This document shows positions 52,728 to 61,775 of a stretch of DNA of 64,000 bases, piece after piece. The notes beneath the pieces were generated by a model. It was given only the letters and a program-made list of their open reading frames with translations. It did no database searches and had not been told where the DNA came from. The translations under genes and the position numbers were made by a program. The DNA is from 40CM-4-69-5 sp036556905 (GTDB lineage Bacteria; Methylomirabilota; Methylomirabilia; Rokubacteriales; CSP1-6): contig DATBIM010000033.1 of NCBI GenBank assembly GCA_036556905.1, forward strand, positions 1-64,000. Direction: 5' to 3'. Positions within the stretch are counted from its first letter, which is position 1. Every line of letters begins with the position of its first letter.

Positions 52728-54274
52728 GACGCGGCCGCGATCGTCAGACCGTCGGCGCGAGTGACCCGCACCCCATCCAATCCGCTCGCGTGCAGCGAGC
52801 AGGCCAACCCCGGATCCGCGTCGGGCAGGTCGCGGCGGCGGTGCATGCCGCGGCTCTCCGCCCGCGCCAGCGCGCTCCGATAGGCCCAGCGGCTGGTGGC
52901 GGTCAGCGCCGCTGCCTCGCGGGTCTTGACCGCGGCCACGCCATCGCCGGACCCGTGGCGTCGGAGATCAGTCCAGCAGGCGTCGAGCCGCTCCAGCGAG
53001 CGACGCAGGGTCGCCGCGCGGCGGAAGAAGTTGCGGTCCAGCGGCAGCATTTCCTCTCTCACGGCTCGGACGATCTCCTGCGGGTCCAGATTCTCGCGCG
53101 CCGGCCCCGTGGGCCGTAACCCGGCCTGGCCGAGCGGCGTCACCGGCCGGTCGTCGAGCCGGGGACCGAACCGCGCGGCGAACATCGCCGCCGCGCGCCC
53201 CGCCCAGTTGCCCGAGGCGATCGCCCAGGAGGAATTGGGCCCGCCCCCGCCACTGATGGCGCCGGTCAAGCGCTCGCGGGTGGCGGCGTCGCCGGCGGCG
53301 TAGAGGCCGGGCACGCCGGTGGCACAGTCGTCGTCGAGGAGCCTGATCCCGCCCACGCCGCGCACCGTGCCCTCGCAGCGCAACGTCACCGGCCAGCGCT
53401 GGGTGAAGGGGTCGACGCCGTTGCGGTCGTGCGGCAGAAAGCAGTTCGGCTGACCCCGCCGGAGCCACGGTCGCAGCTCGGGCGCGGCCCGATCGTACTG
53501 GGCAAAGACCGGCCCTTCCAGCAAGGCCTCGGCCACCGCGGCGTGACGGTCGCGGCCCGCGGTGACGATCGGCGTGCCGTCCTGCCGGGTGAAGCTCGCC
53601 CAGCGGAACGGCAGCCCCTTGTTGAGCGCGCTGGGTTTTGGAGCGAAGGCATATTGCGCCGAGAACTCCATGCCGGACAGCACGGCGCCGGCCTCGGCGG
53701 CCATCAGATAGCCGTCACCGGTCGAGGTCGCCGATCCCAGGATGCGCTCGCCGAAGGCGCACCCGCCGGTGGCCAGGACCACGGCCCCGGCGCGGACCCG
53801 CCACGGCCGGTGGCGCTGCCGATCGACCCCGGCAGCGCCGGCGATCAGCTCGCCGTCGCCGAGCAGCTCCAGCGCCGGATGGTGGTCGAGCACGGTGACG
53901 CCGGCCGCCAGGACGCGGCGGCGCATGAAGTGCATGTAGTCCGGGCCGCGCAGATTGGCGAGGTAGGGCCGGCCATCATCGTCGTTGGGGAACGGGTACC
54001 CCCAGGCGGCCAGGCAGTGGAGCTTGTCCCACGCCGTATCGAGCGTGCGCTCGACCCAGCGCGGATCAGCCAGCCCGCCGGTGCGCGGCTGCCGCTGCTC
54101 GATGGCCACGCGGCGGCCCTCGCCCGGCGGCACGAACCAGGTCCCGGTATTGGAGGGCGCCGTCGCGCCACTGGTGCCCAGATACCCTTTGTCGACCAGA
54201 ACAACCCGGGCCCCGGCCTCGGCCGCCGCGACCGCCGCCCAGGCGCCGGCCGGTCCGCCGCCGATCACCAGCAC
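52724..54274 (-). CDS. FAD-dependent fumarate/APS reductase-like flavoprotein
   Basis: A 516-residue flavoprotein. The FAD-binding start is VIGGGPAGAWAAVAAAEAG, followed by GTSGATAPSN. VVLATGGCAFGERILGSATSTGDGYLMA is split by the usual GDG motif, MEFSAQYAF replaces the FVQFHP of fumarate reductases, and GLYAAGDAATRERL with GAISGGGGPNSSWAIASG is like APS-reductase-type enzymes. The substrate is therefore probably neither fumarate nor certainly APS. It starts at a GTG because an in-frame stop lies 15 codons upstream with no ATG between; the codons before the GTG still read like family sequence (ILDTSAD), which is odd. Coupled to the ferredoxin gene. Confidence 0.82.
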   Translation of the reverse strand: MLVIGGGPAGAWAAVAAAEAGARVVLVDKGYLGTSGATAPSNTGTWFVPPGEGRRVAIEQRQPRTGGLADPRWVERTLDTAWDKLHCLAAWGYPFPNDDDGRPYLANLRGPDYMHFMRRRVLAAGVTVLDHHPALELLGDGELIAGAAGVDRQRHRPWRVRAGAVVLATGGCAFGERILGSATSTGDGYLMAAEAGAVLSGMEFSAQYAFAPKPSALNKGLPFRWASFTRQDGTPIVTAGRDRHAAVAEALLEGPVFAQYDRAAPELRPWLRRGQPNCFLPHDRNGVDPFTQRWPVTLRCEGTVRGVGGIRLLDDDCATGVPGLYAAGDAATRERLTGAISGGGGPNSSWAIASGNWAGRAAAMFAARFGPRLDDRPVTPLGQAGLRPTGPARENLDPQEIVRAVREEMLPLDRNFFRRAATLRRSLERLDACWTDLRRHGSGDGVAAVKTREAAALTATSRWAYRSALARAESRGMHRRRDLPDADPGLACSLHASGLDGVRVTRADGLTIAAAS

Positions 54275-54344
54275 GTCCGCCGATGTGTCGAGGATGCGCC
54301 CACCTCCGAGCGGCGCCCATTATGAGTCATCGGCGAGGGTTGTT

Positions 54345-55898
54345 CTAGCGCTTCTGGATGCGCTGACGCTCCTCCTTCTCCTCCAGGGTCCCACCCCCGC
54401 ACCAGGTGTTGCCCTCGAGCACCGGCCGGGTTTGCTCGGGGGCCGCGATCAGCTCGCCGAGGCGCCGCACGCAGTCGTGGGCGGCGTTCTGTCGATCGCC
54501 GAAGATGTTGGCCACGCCGCGTTCGATCGCCTCCATCTCGCCGGGGGCGAAGGCGAACGTGGTGGGGATCGCGTGGAGGGCCTCCCGCACGCGGGGATCG
54601 ATCACGGCATCGAAGGTGATGTGGAAGAAGAACATCTTCTCCTTCAACAGGGCCTCGAGCCGGGTCCGGCTCGGTCCCTGCCAGGCCGGGCTGGCCACGC
54701 AGGCGTGATCGGGCAGGTTGTCCCGGCGGCACTGCTCAACCTTCTGGTGACCGGCGATGGTGCGCGCGAAGAAATCCTCCAACAGGCGCTGCCGGTTGCC
54801 TTCGAGCAGGGAGTCGGTCGCGTCCAGGAAGTTCGTGTCGACCACGTAGCTCAGGGGAAGGCGTGGATCGGCCCGGCCGGCCTCGGCGCCGAGGGACCGC
54901 CGGAACGCATCGACGAAGATGACGACAATGCGCGTGCGCTCGCGAACCAGCGCCGCGTGGTTGGACAGCAGCGCGCGCTTGATGCTGAGGAGCCCCAGGT
55001 TATCGGCGTTGCCGCCGTCGAAGACGTGGATGTAGCACTGGTCGAGCCCGTCGGGGCAGCGGGCCGGGTTGTGGAAGTCTCGCAGCGTCATGAAGTTGAA
55101 CACGGCGGGGAACGTGGCCGAGGCCATCACCCCGTTGGCGAGCTCGTAACGTCCGATCTCCGAGTTGAGCTTCGTCGCGAAGTCTTCCTGGGTGAACGTG
55201 AACACGGTGCCGAAGACCTTGGCCCGGCTGGCGTCGTCCTCGGCGTAGCTTCGGCTCCCGATGGTGGCGTTGAGGATGAGATTGGGTCGCGCCGGGTTGA
55301 GGTCACGGAATCGCAGGTCGGTCCCGTTTCTCGTGTTGTCGAAGAGGTTGTCGGCGAAGGTCTGGGCCATGATGTCAGTGCGGTCGAAGGCCGTGAACCA
55401 GAATTTCAGGACGTTCAGCGGCCAGAACCAGTTGCCGACCCAGCGCCGGATGTAATTGTGGCTCATGAGGTCGCGAAGCGTGCGCTCGTCCCAGATCCGG
55501 CGGCCCTTCGGCGGCGGGGGGTGGCCGGGGTCGAAGGTGCTGGCATAGTAGGCGGCAGTGAGCGAGCCCCCCGATACCGAGGAGATCAGGTCGACTTCCT
55601 TCAGGACGTTGCGGGGGGTGTCCTGGGGACCGGGCACCTGCTCGAGGGCCAGCATGGTGCGGGCGGCGAAGTAGGCGGCGCGCGAGCCGCCGCCCGAGAG
55701 GGCGAGCAGGACGAGCACATCGCCCTGCTGCTTGGTCGGCCGTCTCTGGATCTCAAACGAGGCCTGGGGCACCCGCCGCTCCGGGGTCTCCAGGGGGTGG
55801 TTGCCGTAGGCGAAGTGCGTGGTCACCGCACAGCCCTGGGCGAGGACGCCGGCGGCGACCAGCACGAGGATGGCGTGGCGCGGCGGCAATCGGCTCAT
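54345..55898 (-). CDS. Patatin-like phospholipase lipoprotein
   Basis: A 517-residue lipoprotein with lipobox LAQGC (Cys23). The patatin domain begins VLVLLALSGGGSRAAYF (oxyanion loop, about 61-77). The nucleophile is Ser109 in SSVSGGSLTA, a variant of GxSxG, and the catalytic Asp lies in HVFDGGNADNLG near residue 300. Such enzymes hydrolyse acyl ester bonds of lipids; here it would be anchored on the envelope. Segments rich in aromatic residues (YIRRWVGNWFWPLNVLKFWF) may touch the membrane. The CoA transferase gene ends 10 bases upstream of its start on the same strand. Confidence 0.9.
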   Translation of the reverse strand: MSRLPPRHAILVLVAAGVLAQGCAVTTHFAYGNHPLETPERRVPQASFEIQRRPTKQQGDVLVLLALSGGGSRAAYFAARTMLALEQVPGPQDTPRNVLKEVDLISSVSGGSLTAAYYASTFDPGHPPPPKGRRIWDERTLRDLMSHNYIRRWVGNWFWPLNVLKFWFTAFDRTDIMAQTFADNLFDNTRNGTDLRFRDLNPARPNLILNATIGSRSYAEDDASRAKVFGTVFTFTQEDFATKLNSEIGRYELANGVMASATFPAVFNFMTLRDFHNPARCPDGLDQCYIHVFDGGNADNLGLLSIKRALLSNHAALVRERTRIVVIFVDAFRRSLGAEAGRADPRLPLSYVVDTNFLDATDSLLEGNRQRLLEDFFARTIAGHQKVEQCRRDNLPDHACVASPAWQGPSRTRLEALLKEKMFFFHITFDAVIDPRVREALHAIPTTFAFAPGEMEAIERGVANIFGDRQNAAHDCVRRLGELIAAPEQTRPVLEGNTWCGGGTLEEKEERQRIQKR

Positions 55899-55907
55899 CA
55901 GGGCCGC

Positions 55908-57095
55908 TCAGATGACGTTCTGGGCACGCAGCTCGCGGATCTCGTCCGGACGGTATCCCAGCGCGCTCAGGATGGCGTCGGTGTGCTCGCCGAGCATCGG
56001 CGCCCGATGGCGGAAGCGTCCGGGAGTCTCCGATAGATCGACCGGCGTCGGCGCCAGCGGGGCGGGTCGGGGGAGTCCGGGGTAGTCGCGATCCTGTAAG
56101 AGGCCGGCGGCGCGGATGTGGGCGTCCTCGAGGGCCTGCTGCGGTGAGTAGAGCGGGCCGGCCGGGATCTGCGCCTTCTCGAGGGCCGCCAGCGCTTCGG
56201 CCGTGGAGCGCTCGGCGGTCCATTCCGCCATCCGCCGGGAGATGATCTCCCCGTGGTCCCCCCGCGCCTGGTCATCCTTGAAGCGGGGATCGCTGAGCCA
56301 GTGGTCCTCGCCCATGAGCGTGGCCCAGCGCCTGAACATGGGCCCGCCGATGGCGTAGGCGATGATCCAACCGTCGCGGGTGCGGAAGAGGTCGGAAGGG
56401 GCCGAGGTCTGGCCCCGGTTCACCGTGGCGACCCGGTCGGGGCAGATGACCTGCTGCTCCACCAGGGTCGGGTTGTTGAAGGCCACCGCGGTGCGGAGCA
56501 GCGCGCCCTCCACCTTCTGGCCGCGCCCGGTCTTCTGGCGCTCCATCAGGGCGGCCAGCGTCCCGAACGCTGCCAGCGACGCCGTGCCGAAATCGACCCA
56601 GGCCACGGCGGCCCGTAGCGGCTGCTCCGGGGTGCCCGTGAGATAGGCCGAGCCGCACATGACCTGGCCGATGCCGTCAAAGCCGTGCTTGTGGCTCCAC
56701 GGCCCGCCGGCCCCGAAGGCAGTGACGGTGGTGAGGATGATGTCGGGCTTCGAGCGGCGCAGGCTCTCGAGGTCGAGGGCCAGCGCGCGCAGCACCTCGG
56801 GCGGCAGGTTGGCGACGACGACGTCGGCGGTGGCCACCAGCCGCCGCACGATCTCGCGGCCGGGAGGACAGGCCGGGTCGAGCGTCATGGCGCGCTTGTT
56901 GCGGTTCATGGCCAGGAACATCGCCCCCACGCCATCGGGGCCCACCGGCGCCACCCAGCGGTCTTCCCCGCCGCCCCGGCGCTCGATGCGGATGACGTCG
57001 GCGCCGAGGTCGGCGAGCAGAGCCGCGCAGTAGGGGCCGGCGATGTAGCGCCCGAAGTCCAGGACCCGGATTCCCGCCAGGACGTCAGGGGACAT
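55908..57095 (-). CDS. Class III CoA transferase (CaiB/BaiF family)
   Basis: A 395-residue enzyme. Signatures are GIRVLDFGRYIAGPYCAALLADLGADVIRIE (given in part), NRNKRAMTLD near residue 66, DVVVANLPPEVL with the conserved region before the catalytic aspartate, and the GPWSHKHGFDGIGQ segment. Family members move CoA between a CoA-thioester and a free acid without a covalent burst intermediate of class I. The substrate cannot be told from sequence. The start overlaps the 3' end of the alpha/beta hydrolase gene by 11 bases. The in-frame extension to 57332 runs inside that gene and was rejected. Confidence 0.92.
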   Translation of the reverse strand: MSPDVLAGIRVLDFGRYIAGPYCAALLADLGADVIRIERRGGGEDRWVAPVGPDGVGAMFLAMNRNKRAMTLDPACPPGREIVRRLVATADVVVANLPPEVLRALALDLESLRRSKPDIILTTVTAFGAGGPWSHKHGFDGIGQVMCGSAYLTGTPEQPLRAAVAWVDFGTASLAAFGTLAALMERQKTGRGQKVEGALLRTAVAFNNPTLVEQQVICPDRVATVNRGQTSAPSDLFRTRDGWIIAYAIGGPMFRRWATLMGEDHWLSDPRFKDDQARGDHGEIISRRMAEWTAERSTAEALAALEKAQIPAGPLYSPQQALEDAHIRAAGLLQDRDYPGLPRPAPLAPTPVDLSETPGRFRHRAPMLGEHTDAILSALGYRPDEIRELRAQNVI

Positions 57096-58926
57096 CGCGC
57101 GCGTGCAGGAGCAGGATGCGCCGGACCTCTTCGACGGTCTCTGGCTGGTCCTGCAGCGAGTGGCCCGACTGGATGACGAGCTCCGACTCGACGCCATCGA
57201 GGTGAGCGCTGCGGTAGGCGACCACGCCGTCTTCGCCGTCGTCGACGGAGCCCGAGCCCTTGACCGCGATGATCGAGTGGGCCGCCACTCGCGGGGCCAG
57301 CGGAATGTCGGCGAGCGTCTTGAGAAAGGCATTGCGTGGGTTCATCTGGTCCACGCTCGTCTGTATCCTGGGATTCGAACCGGCGCGCGTGGCGACCAGC
57401 GCGTCGCGATCGCGGGTCAAGACGTCCGCCACGACCCCGGTCAGGGCCAGGGGCAACGTGATGAGGCTCGTGATCCATCCGGCGATCCGGCCTACCGTGA
57501 GCTCACTCCCCCGGTGGGGTGTGGCCAGGAACACCACACGCTCGACGAAGGGTAGCGGCGTCACGAACATAGACCGCCGGAGCAGGTCGCGCGTCTCCGG
57601 GCTCACGTTGAGCGACTCCGGCGGCCGCGTGAAGTTCAGGTCCCAGAATCGCGACCCGCTGTCGATGGCCGTCATCTTGGTAAGCAGTCCACCCTGGCTG
57701 TGTCCGATCACGACCATCCGACGCAGGCCGGCATCGGTCCCTTCGGGATCGAGGATGGTCACCGCGCGTGTGAGCGCTTCGCGCAACAGCAGGGCCGACC
57801 ACGGGATGGGGCCCCCCGAGTAGTAGGAGAAGAACCAGAACTCGTACCGGGCGCGCAGTCGGGCATCTGCGGCCAGGCGGTTGTACATCTCCGACCAGCG
57901 GCCGAACGAGGAGGCGGTGCCGTGCACGAACACGACCGGGATGCGGCCCCGGCGGTGAGGCACGGTCGCGTACAGCTCGGCCGGCTCGCCGAGCGAGAAC
58001 GGCTGGAAGAACCGCTGGTACTCCTGTTCCCAGATGGGAGAGTCGGCGAGCGAGTAGGCGAGCACGGCGGTCGGCTCGGCCTCGAGCGGAACCCGCCAGC
58101 CGCCGATCTCGACCGATTCCGTGATGTCGGGGACGTGGACTTCGAGGGTCGCCGCGAGCAGGGGCCAGGCCAGCGCGATACGCGAGCGGGGCGCCCGGAG
58201 GAGCGCCGTCACCGGCAGCGTCAGCTCGGCGCGAAGCAGGTCGGTCGGCCGGCTCTCGTGCTCCAGGGGAGCGAGCACGGCCGCCAGGGGCGCGCCGATT
58301 CCCGGCTCGCGATAGTGGGCCTGAAGGCCGAATACCCTGAATTCGGCGATCGGGGTGAATCCGGTCATGCGTCGCCCCAGCCAGACGAGCTGGGTGGGGT
58401 CGAACGACACGACGAGCTGGCCGAACGGCAAGTCGAGGGTGCCGCTGCGCAGCACGAGCTGCCGGGCCTCGACCGGCGTGAGCGCCGACGTGAGCCCGCG
58501 ATTGTAGAGGTTCGCAGCCAGCTGGAAGCGTGGATCGAACGGGCTCGGCGCCTCGGCTGGGTCCTCGGGGAACAGATAGGCCCAGGCGTAGAGGGCCGCC
58601 GCCAGGTGGTAGGACCGCTTGCCGCTGTGCTCCGCGTGCAGAAACGACGCCTCGGCGGCGGCGAACAGCTGGGCCGGGCCGCCGGAACCCGAGACGGCGA
58701 CGTCATGCAGTCGCTCCAGCGCTTTCTCCGGGTCATCGTCGAACAGGTCGGCGAGATTCGCTTCGAGGAGAACGTTCAGGGTCGCGAGGCTGAGCGTCTT
58801 GGTCGAGAGGGCGCTCCCGGTGAGCCGGCGGTGCACGTCGCTCGGATCGACGTGAACGACGCCCACGGGGCTTGAAGCGCACGCGGCGAGCGACAGGGCC
58901 AGGAGCAGGAGAGCGATCGTCCGCAT
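57085..58926 (-). CDS. Lipoprotein alpha/beta hydrolase
   Basis: A 613-residue lipoprotein with lipobox LAACASS (Cys16). An N-terminal helical region of about 300 residues (FAAAEASFLHAEHSGKRSY, AAALYAWAYLFPED) has no family I recognise. The C-terminal alpha/beta hydrolase domain contains RIPVVFVHGTASSFGRW, nucleophile motif VVIGHSQGGLL, FLATPHRGSEL and a late SGHS. It resembles envelope lipase/esterases that carry a TPR-like head. It begins the leftward unit that continues with CoA transferase and patatin genes. A palindromic -10 region precedes it by 6 bases. Confidence 0.88.
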   Translation of the reverse strand: MRTIALLLLALSLAACASSPVGVVHVDPSDVHRRLTGSALSTKTLSLATLNVLLEANLADLFDDDPEKALERLHDVAVSGSGGPAQLFAAAEASFLHAEHSGKRSYHLAAALYAWAYLFPEDPAEAPSPFDPRFQLAANLYNRGLTSALTPVEARQLVLRSGTLDLPFGQLVVSFDPTQLVWLGRRMTGFTPIAEFRVFGLQAHYREPGIGAPLAAVLAPLEHESRPTDLLRAELTLPVTALLRAPRSRIALAWPLLAATLEVHVPDITESVEIGGWRVPLEAEPTAVLAYSLADSPIWEQEYQRFFQPFSLGEPAELYATVPHRRGRIPVVFVHGTASSFGRWSEMYNRLAADARLRARYEFWFFSYYSGGPIPWSALLLREALTRAVTILDPEGTDAGLRRMVVIGHSQGGLLTKMTAIDSGSRFWDLNFTRPPESLNVSPETRDLLRRSMFVTPLPFVERVVFLATPHRGSELTVGRIAGWITSLITLPLALTGVVADVLTRDRDALVATRAGSNPRIQTSVDQMNPRNAFLKTLADIPLAPRVAAHSIIAVKGSGSVDDGEDGVVAYRSAHLDGVESELVIQSGHSLQDQPETVEEVRRILLLHARDVP

Positions 58927-58931
58927 GGCCC

Positions 58932-58938
58932 TATAGTA
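58932..58938. promoter_or_regulatory. Bidirectional -10 (TATAGTA)
   Basis: TATAGTA reads TATAGT rightward and TACTAT leftward. The leftward box ends 6 bases before the lipoprotein hydrolase ATG. A further rightward TAGACT at 58971-58976 lies 30 bases before the TAXI gene. Same design as the 2378-2386 site. Confidence 0.45.
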
Positions 58939-59006
58939 CGGTGAGCCGGTGTGTTTTTCCCCGCATGGCTTAGACTGTTCGGCGGACCCCGCGGTCGGGA
59001 GAGGGT

Positions 59007-60020
59007 ATGGCCGTGACTCGTGGCTGGATGCTGGTGCTGGCGGCGGCGCTTCTGGGCGTGACCGCGGGGGCGGCGTTCGCCCAGCCAGCGCTCACCTGGG
59101 GCGCGGGGGCGATCGGAGGCGGCTGGTACAGCATCTCGACCCGCCTGACCGGGCTTCTCCACGACCAGGCGGGCCTCACGATCAAGGTGATTCCCGGCGG
59201 CGGGGCGCAGAATCCCGTGCTCGTGGACAAGGGAGATGTCGATATCGGCCTGGGCCTGCCGCCCCTGCTGGGGGCCGCGCTACGCGGCGAGGAGCCCTAT
59301 CGCGTCAAGCAACTGGAGAAGCTGCGTGCCCTCGCCGGCAACATGAGCCTCAACGTCCTGCATTTCTACCTGGCCGCGGACTCGCCGTTCGCGGGGATGA
59401 CGCTGGACGAGATCTTTCGCGGGCGCAAACCGATTCGGCTGGCCATTCCCAGGCCCGGGACGTCTGATGTGTGGATTCTGGAAAAGATGATGGAGTTCTA
59501 TGGCCTCTGCGCGCCTGGCAAGACGGGCGACTGCTACCGATCGTGGGAGGGGGCCGGGGCCAGGCTCATCCGGGGCACGTATGCCGAGCAGGCCGACGCC
59601 TTCACACGACGCAGGGTGGACGGCGTATTTGCCATCCTGGCCTTGCCAGCGGGGGCCGTGACCGAGGCCTCCGAGGGCCGGAGGTTGAGGCTGCTGACGT
59701 GTCCCCAGCCGCTCCTCGAGCACCTCGCCACCTTCGGGTTCGGCCACGGGCAGATCCGGGCCGGAACCTACCCGAAGGCGGTCAACGGGGGTGAGGACGT
59801 GATGGCAGCGACTATGGGCACGACCATCATCGTCTCCACCGCGATGTCCCAGGACGTCGCCTACACAATCACCAAGACCATCAACGACAACGCGGATCTG
59901 GTCCGGACCCTCCACCCCAGCCTGGCCGATTACGACCCCTCCCAGGGCTGGCTCCACCTCGGCGTCCCGCTGCATCCGGGCGCCGAGCGTTACTACCGAG
60001 AAAAGGGCTGGCTCCGGTGA
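59007..60020 (+). CDS. TAXI-family TRAP transporter solute-binding protein
   Basis: A 337-residue exported protein (signal peptide MLVLAAALLGVTAGAAFA, cut near residue 26). TWGAGAIGGGWYSISTRL, GGGAQNPVLVDKGDVDIGLG and the late MGTTIIVSTAMSQDVAYTITKTINDN region match TAXI proteins, periplasmic receptors for TRAP-T systems. No TRAP membrane subunits follow within the window. Such orphan receptors are common in soil Rokubacteria-like and beta-proteobacterial genomes. The ligand is unknown; organic acids are usual. Confidence 0.92.
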   Translation: MAVTRGWMLVLAAALLGVTAGAAFAQPALTWGAGAIGGGWYSISTRLTGLLHDQAGLTIKVIPGGGAQNPVLVDKGDVDIGLGLPPLLGAALRGEEPYRVKQLEKLRALAGNMSLNVLHFYLAADSPFAGMTLDEIFRGRKPIRLAIPRPGTSDVWILEKMMEFYGLCAPGKTGDCYRSWEGAGARLIRGTYAEQADAFTRRRVDGVFAILALPAGAVTEASEGRRLRLLTCPQPLLEHLATFGFGHGQIRAGTYPKAVNGGEDVMAATMGTTIIVSTAMSQDVAYTITKTINDNADLVRTLHPSLADYDPSQGWLHLGVPLHPGAERYYREKGWLR

Positions 60021-60056
60021 TGTGGATCCCGACGAAGGGTTCTCTCGCCGCCCCCA

Positions 60057-60527
60057 TCAGATCACGATTGGCCCCGGAATCGGGTGCCCCCGGCAGGCCA
60101 GGTAGGCGCGTACGGTATCACCATGATCGAAGGCGAGCTCCTCCAGTGGGGGCAGCCGGTCGATGGGGATCCATTCGACGGCTGACGACTCGCGGTCTTG
60201 TTCGCCGATCTTCTGCAGCGGCTCGACAACGAAGTCGAAGGCCACGTTCTGGCGGTCCTCATGGGGGCGATCCGGCCTCGAGTTGATCCGTAGTAGCGCC
60301 ACGACTCTCCCCGTCCAGCCGGTCTCCTCCCGAAGCTCGCGCAGCACACCCTCGGCGAGCGTCTCGTCGCGGTCCAGGAACCCGCCCGGCAACCCCCATT
60401 TCCTGCCCTCCGGCAAGTGGTCGGCGCGCCGAGTGAGGAGCAAGGCCCCATGCTGCTCCGCGACCGCGTGCACGACGACGTGTCGCAGGGCGGCGCGGCT
60501 GCCGTGCTCGAACGTGCAGGTGATCAT
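60057..60527 (-). CDS. NUDIX hydrolase
   Basis: A 156-residue protein with a complete Nudix box: GGFLDRDETLAEGVLREL followed by REETGW, where the paired glutamates bind metal. WGLPGG precedes it. The family cleaves nucleoside diphosphates linked to another group; the substrate is unknown. The ATG at 60527 gives a compact domain and lies 23 bases after the stop of the amidohydrolase gene on the same strand; the longer in-frame ORF runs inside that gene. Confidence 0.9.
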   Translation of the reverse strand: MITCTFEHGSRAALRHVVVHAVAEQHGALLLTRRADHLPEGRKWGLPGGFLDRDETLAEGVLRELREETGWTGRVVALLRINSRPDRPHEDRQNVAFDFVVEPLQKIGEQDRESSAVEWIPIDRLPPLEELAFDHGDTVRAYLACRGHPIPGPIVI

Positions 60528-60550
60528 CTCACGCGTACCACTCGCGCGAC

Positions 60551-61684
60551 CTACAGCCGGTAGAGCGCCCGGGCGTTCTCGCAGAGGATCCGGCGCCGCG
60601 TGCGCTCCGGCACGCCCTCGAAGTTCGTCGCGATGGCCTTCTGCGACTCCGGCCAGGTGCTGTCGGCGTGCGGGTAGTCCGAGGCCCACATGACGCGATC
60701 CTCGCCGATCAGATCCACGAGCCGAACCCCAGCGCGATCGGTCTGGAACGTCGCCCATACCTGGCGCTTGAAGTAGGCGCTGGGCTCCATGCGGAGCCGG
60801 AGCCCCCCGGCCGCGCGCCAGAAGTCGGGCGCGTCGACGAACTTCCCGTACGAATCGTCCATGCGCTCGAGCATGTAGGGGAGCCAGCCGATGCCGGTCT
60901 CGGCCAGCACGATCTGGAGGCCGGGGTGGCGCTCCAGCACGCCCGCGAAGATCACGGCGGCCAGGGCCTCGTCCATCTGCATCTGCGAGCAGGCGACGCG
61001 GACGCCCATGTTGCCCGCGTGGTTGGCCTTGGGCCCGCTAAAGCTCACGGTGCGGAGACCCCCGCTCAAATGGAAGCCGATGGAGATGCCCGCCTCCTCG
61101 GCGGCTTCCCACAGCGGTTCCCACTCGTCGTCCCACAGGGGGATGTCCACCCGGGCCGCGAGGAGCATGCATGTGCGCAGGCCGACCTGGGCCAGATAGC
61201 GCACTTCCTCGGCGGCCATCTTCGGCTCGTCGATGGGAATCAGGCCCACGCCGATCAGCCGCGCGGGCGCCGTGGCGCAGAACTCGGCCAGCCAGTCGTT
61301 GTAGCCCCGGTAGGAGACCCGACGCAGCTCGGGGTCCTTGACGAGGAGCGGGATGATCGGGCCGTACATGACGGTCGCGTCGATGCCGTCGCGGTCCATG
61401 TCGGCCAGGCGCAACGCGGTCGTCGTCGGCCGCAGCACCCCCGGCTCGAGAACGCCGGCCCGCTCGAGGGCCGTGCGCCGGCCGCCCTGCGCCCCGGCTG
61501 CCCCGCGGCGACCGCCCCACGAGTCCCAGCGTTCGTCGCCGCAGACCCACCAGGGACCGTCCGCCGTGTCCACCACTCGCGGCGCCCGGTCGCGCCAGGC
61601 GGCGGGGACGCGCTTCTCCCAGGTATCCCTGGGCAGCCAGGGAAGGTCGATGTGGTCGTCGGCGGAGATGATCCGATACTCCAT
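60551..61684 (-). CDS. Amidohydrolase (COG2159, ACMSD-like)
   Basis: A 377-residue metal-dependent hydrolase. ISADDHIDLPWLP replaces the usual DxHxH, giving Asp and His ligands at the first strand. GFHLSGG supplies the middle His region, VLAETGIGWLPYMLERMDD the following segment, and MWASDYPHADSTWPES the conserved Asp. This subgroup hydrolyses or decarboxylates aromatic acids and related compounds. GAGGAGG precedes the ATG. It is one of three amidohydrolases in the last 3.5 kb and is followed by the NUDIX gene. Confidence 0.9.
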   Translation of the reverse strand: MEYRIISADDHIDLPWLPRDTWEKRVPAAWRDRAPRVVDTADGPWWVCGDERWDSWGGRRGAAGAQGGRRTALERAGVLEPGVLRPTTTALRLADMDRDGIDATVMYGPIIPLLVKDPELRRVSYRGYNDWLAEFCATAPARLIGVGLIPIDEPKMAAEEVRYLAQVGLRTCMLLAARVDIPLWDDEWEPLWEAAEEAGISIGFHLSGGLRTVSFSGPKANHAGNMGVRVACSQMQMDEALAAVIFAGVLERHPGLQIVLAETGIGWLPYMLERMDDSYGKFVDAPDFWRAAGGLRLRMEPSAYFKRQVWATFQTDRAGVRLVDLIGEDRVMWASDYPHADSTWPESQKAIATNFEGVPERTRRRILCENARALYRL

Positions 61685-61775
61685 GGCATCCTCCTCGGCT
61701 CGGGGGCGAGCCCATGGTAGCGCCGTCGCCTCACTATGGCTCAGGTGATCGTTCCCGGCTCGGCCGCCCGGGCGC

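Noticed and set aside
52314..52883. Rightward open frame overlapping the OtsB-like stop (ATGA)
   Set aside because: The first 28 codons look plausible for a coupled gene, but the rest is antisense to the ferredoxin and flavoprotein genes; at most a truncated relic.
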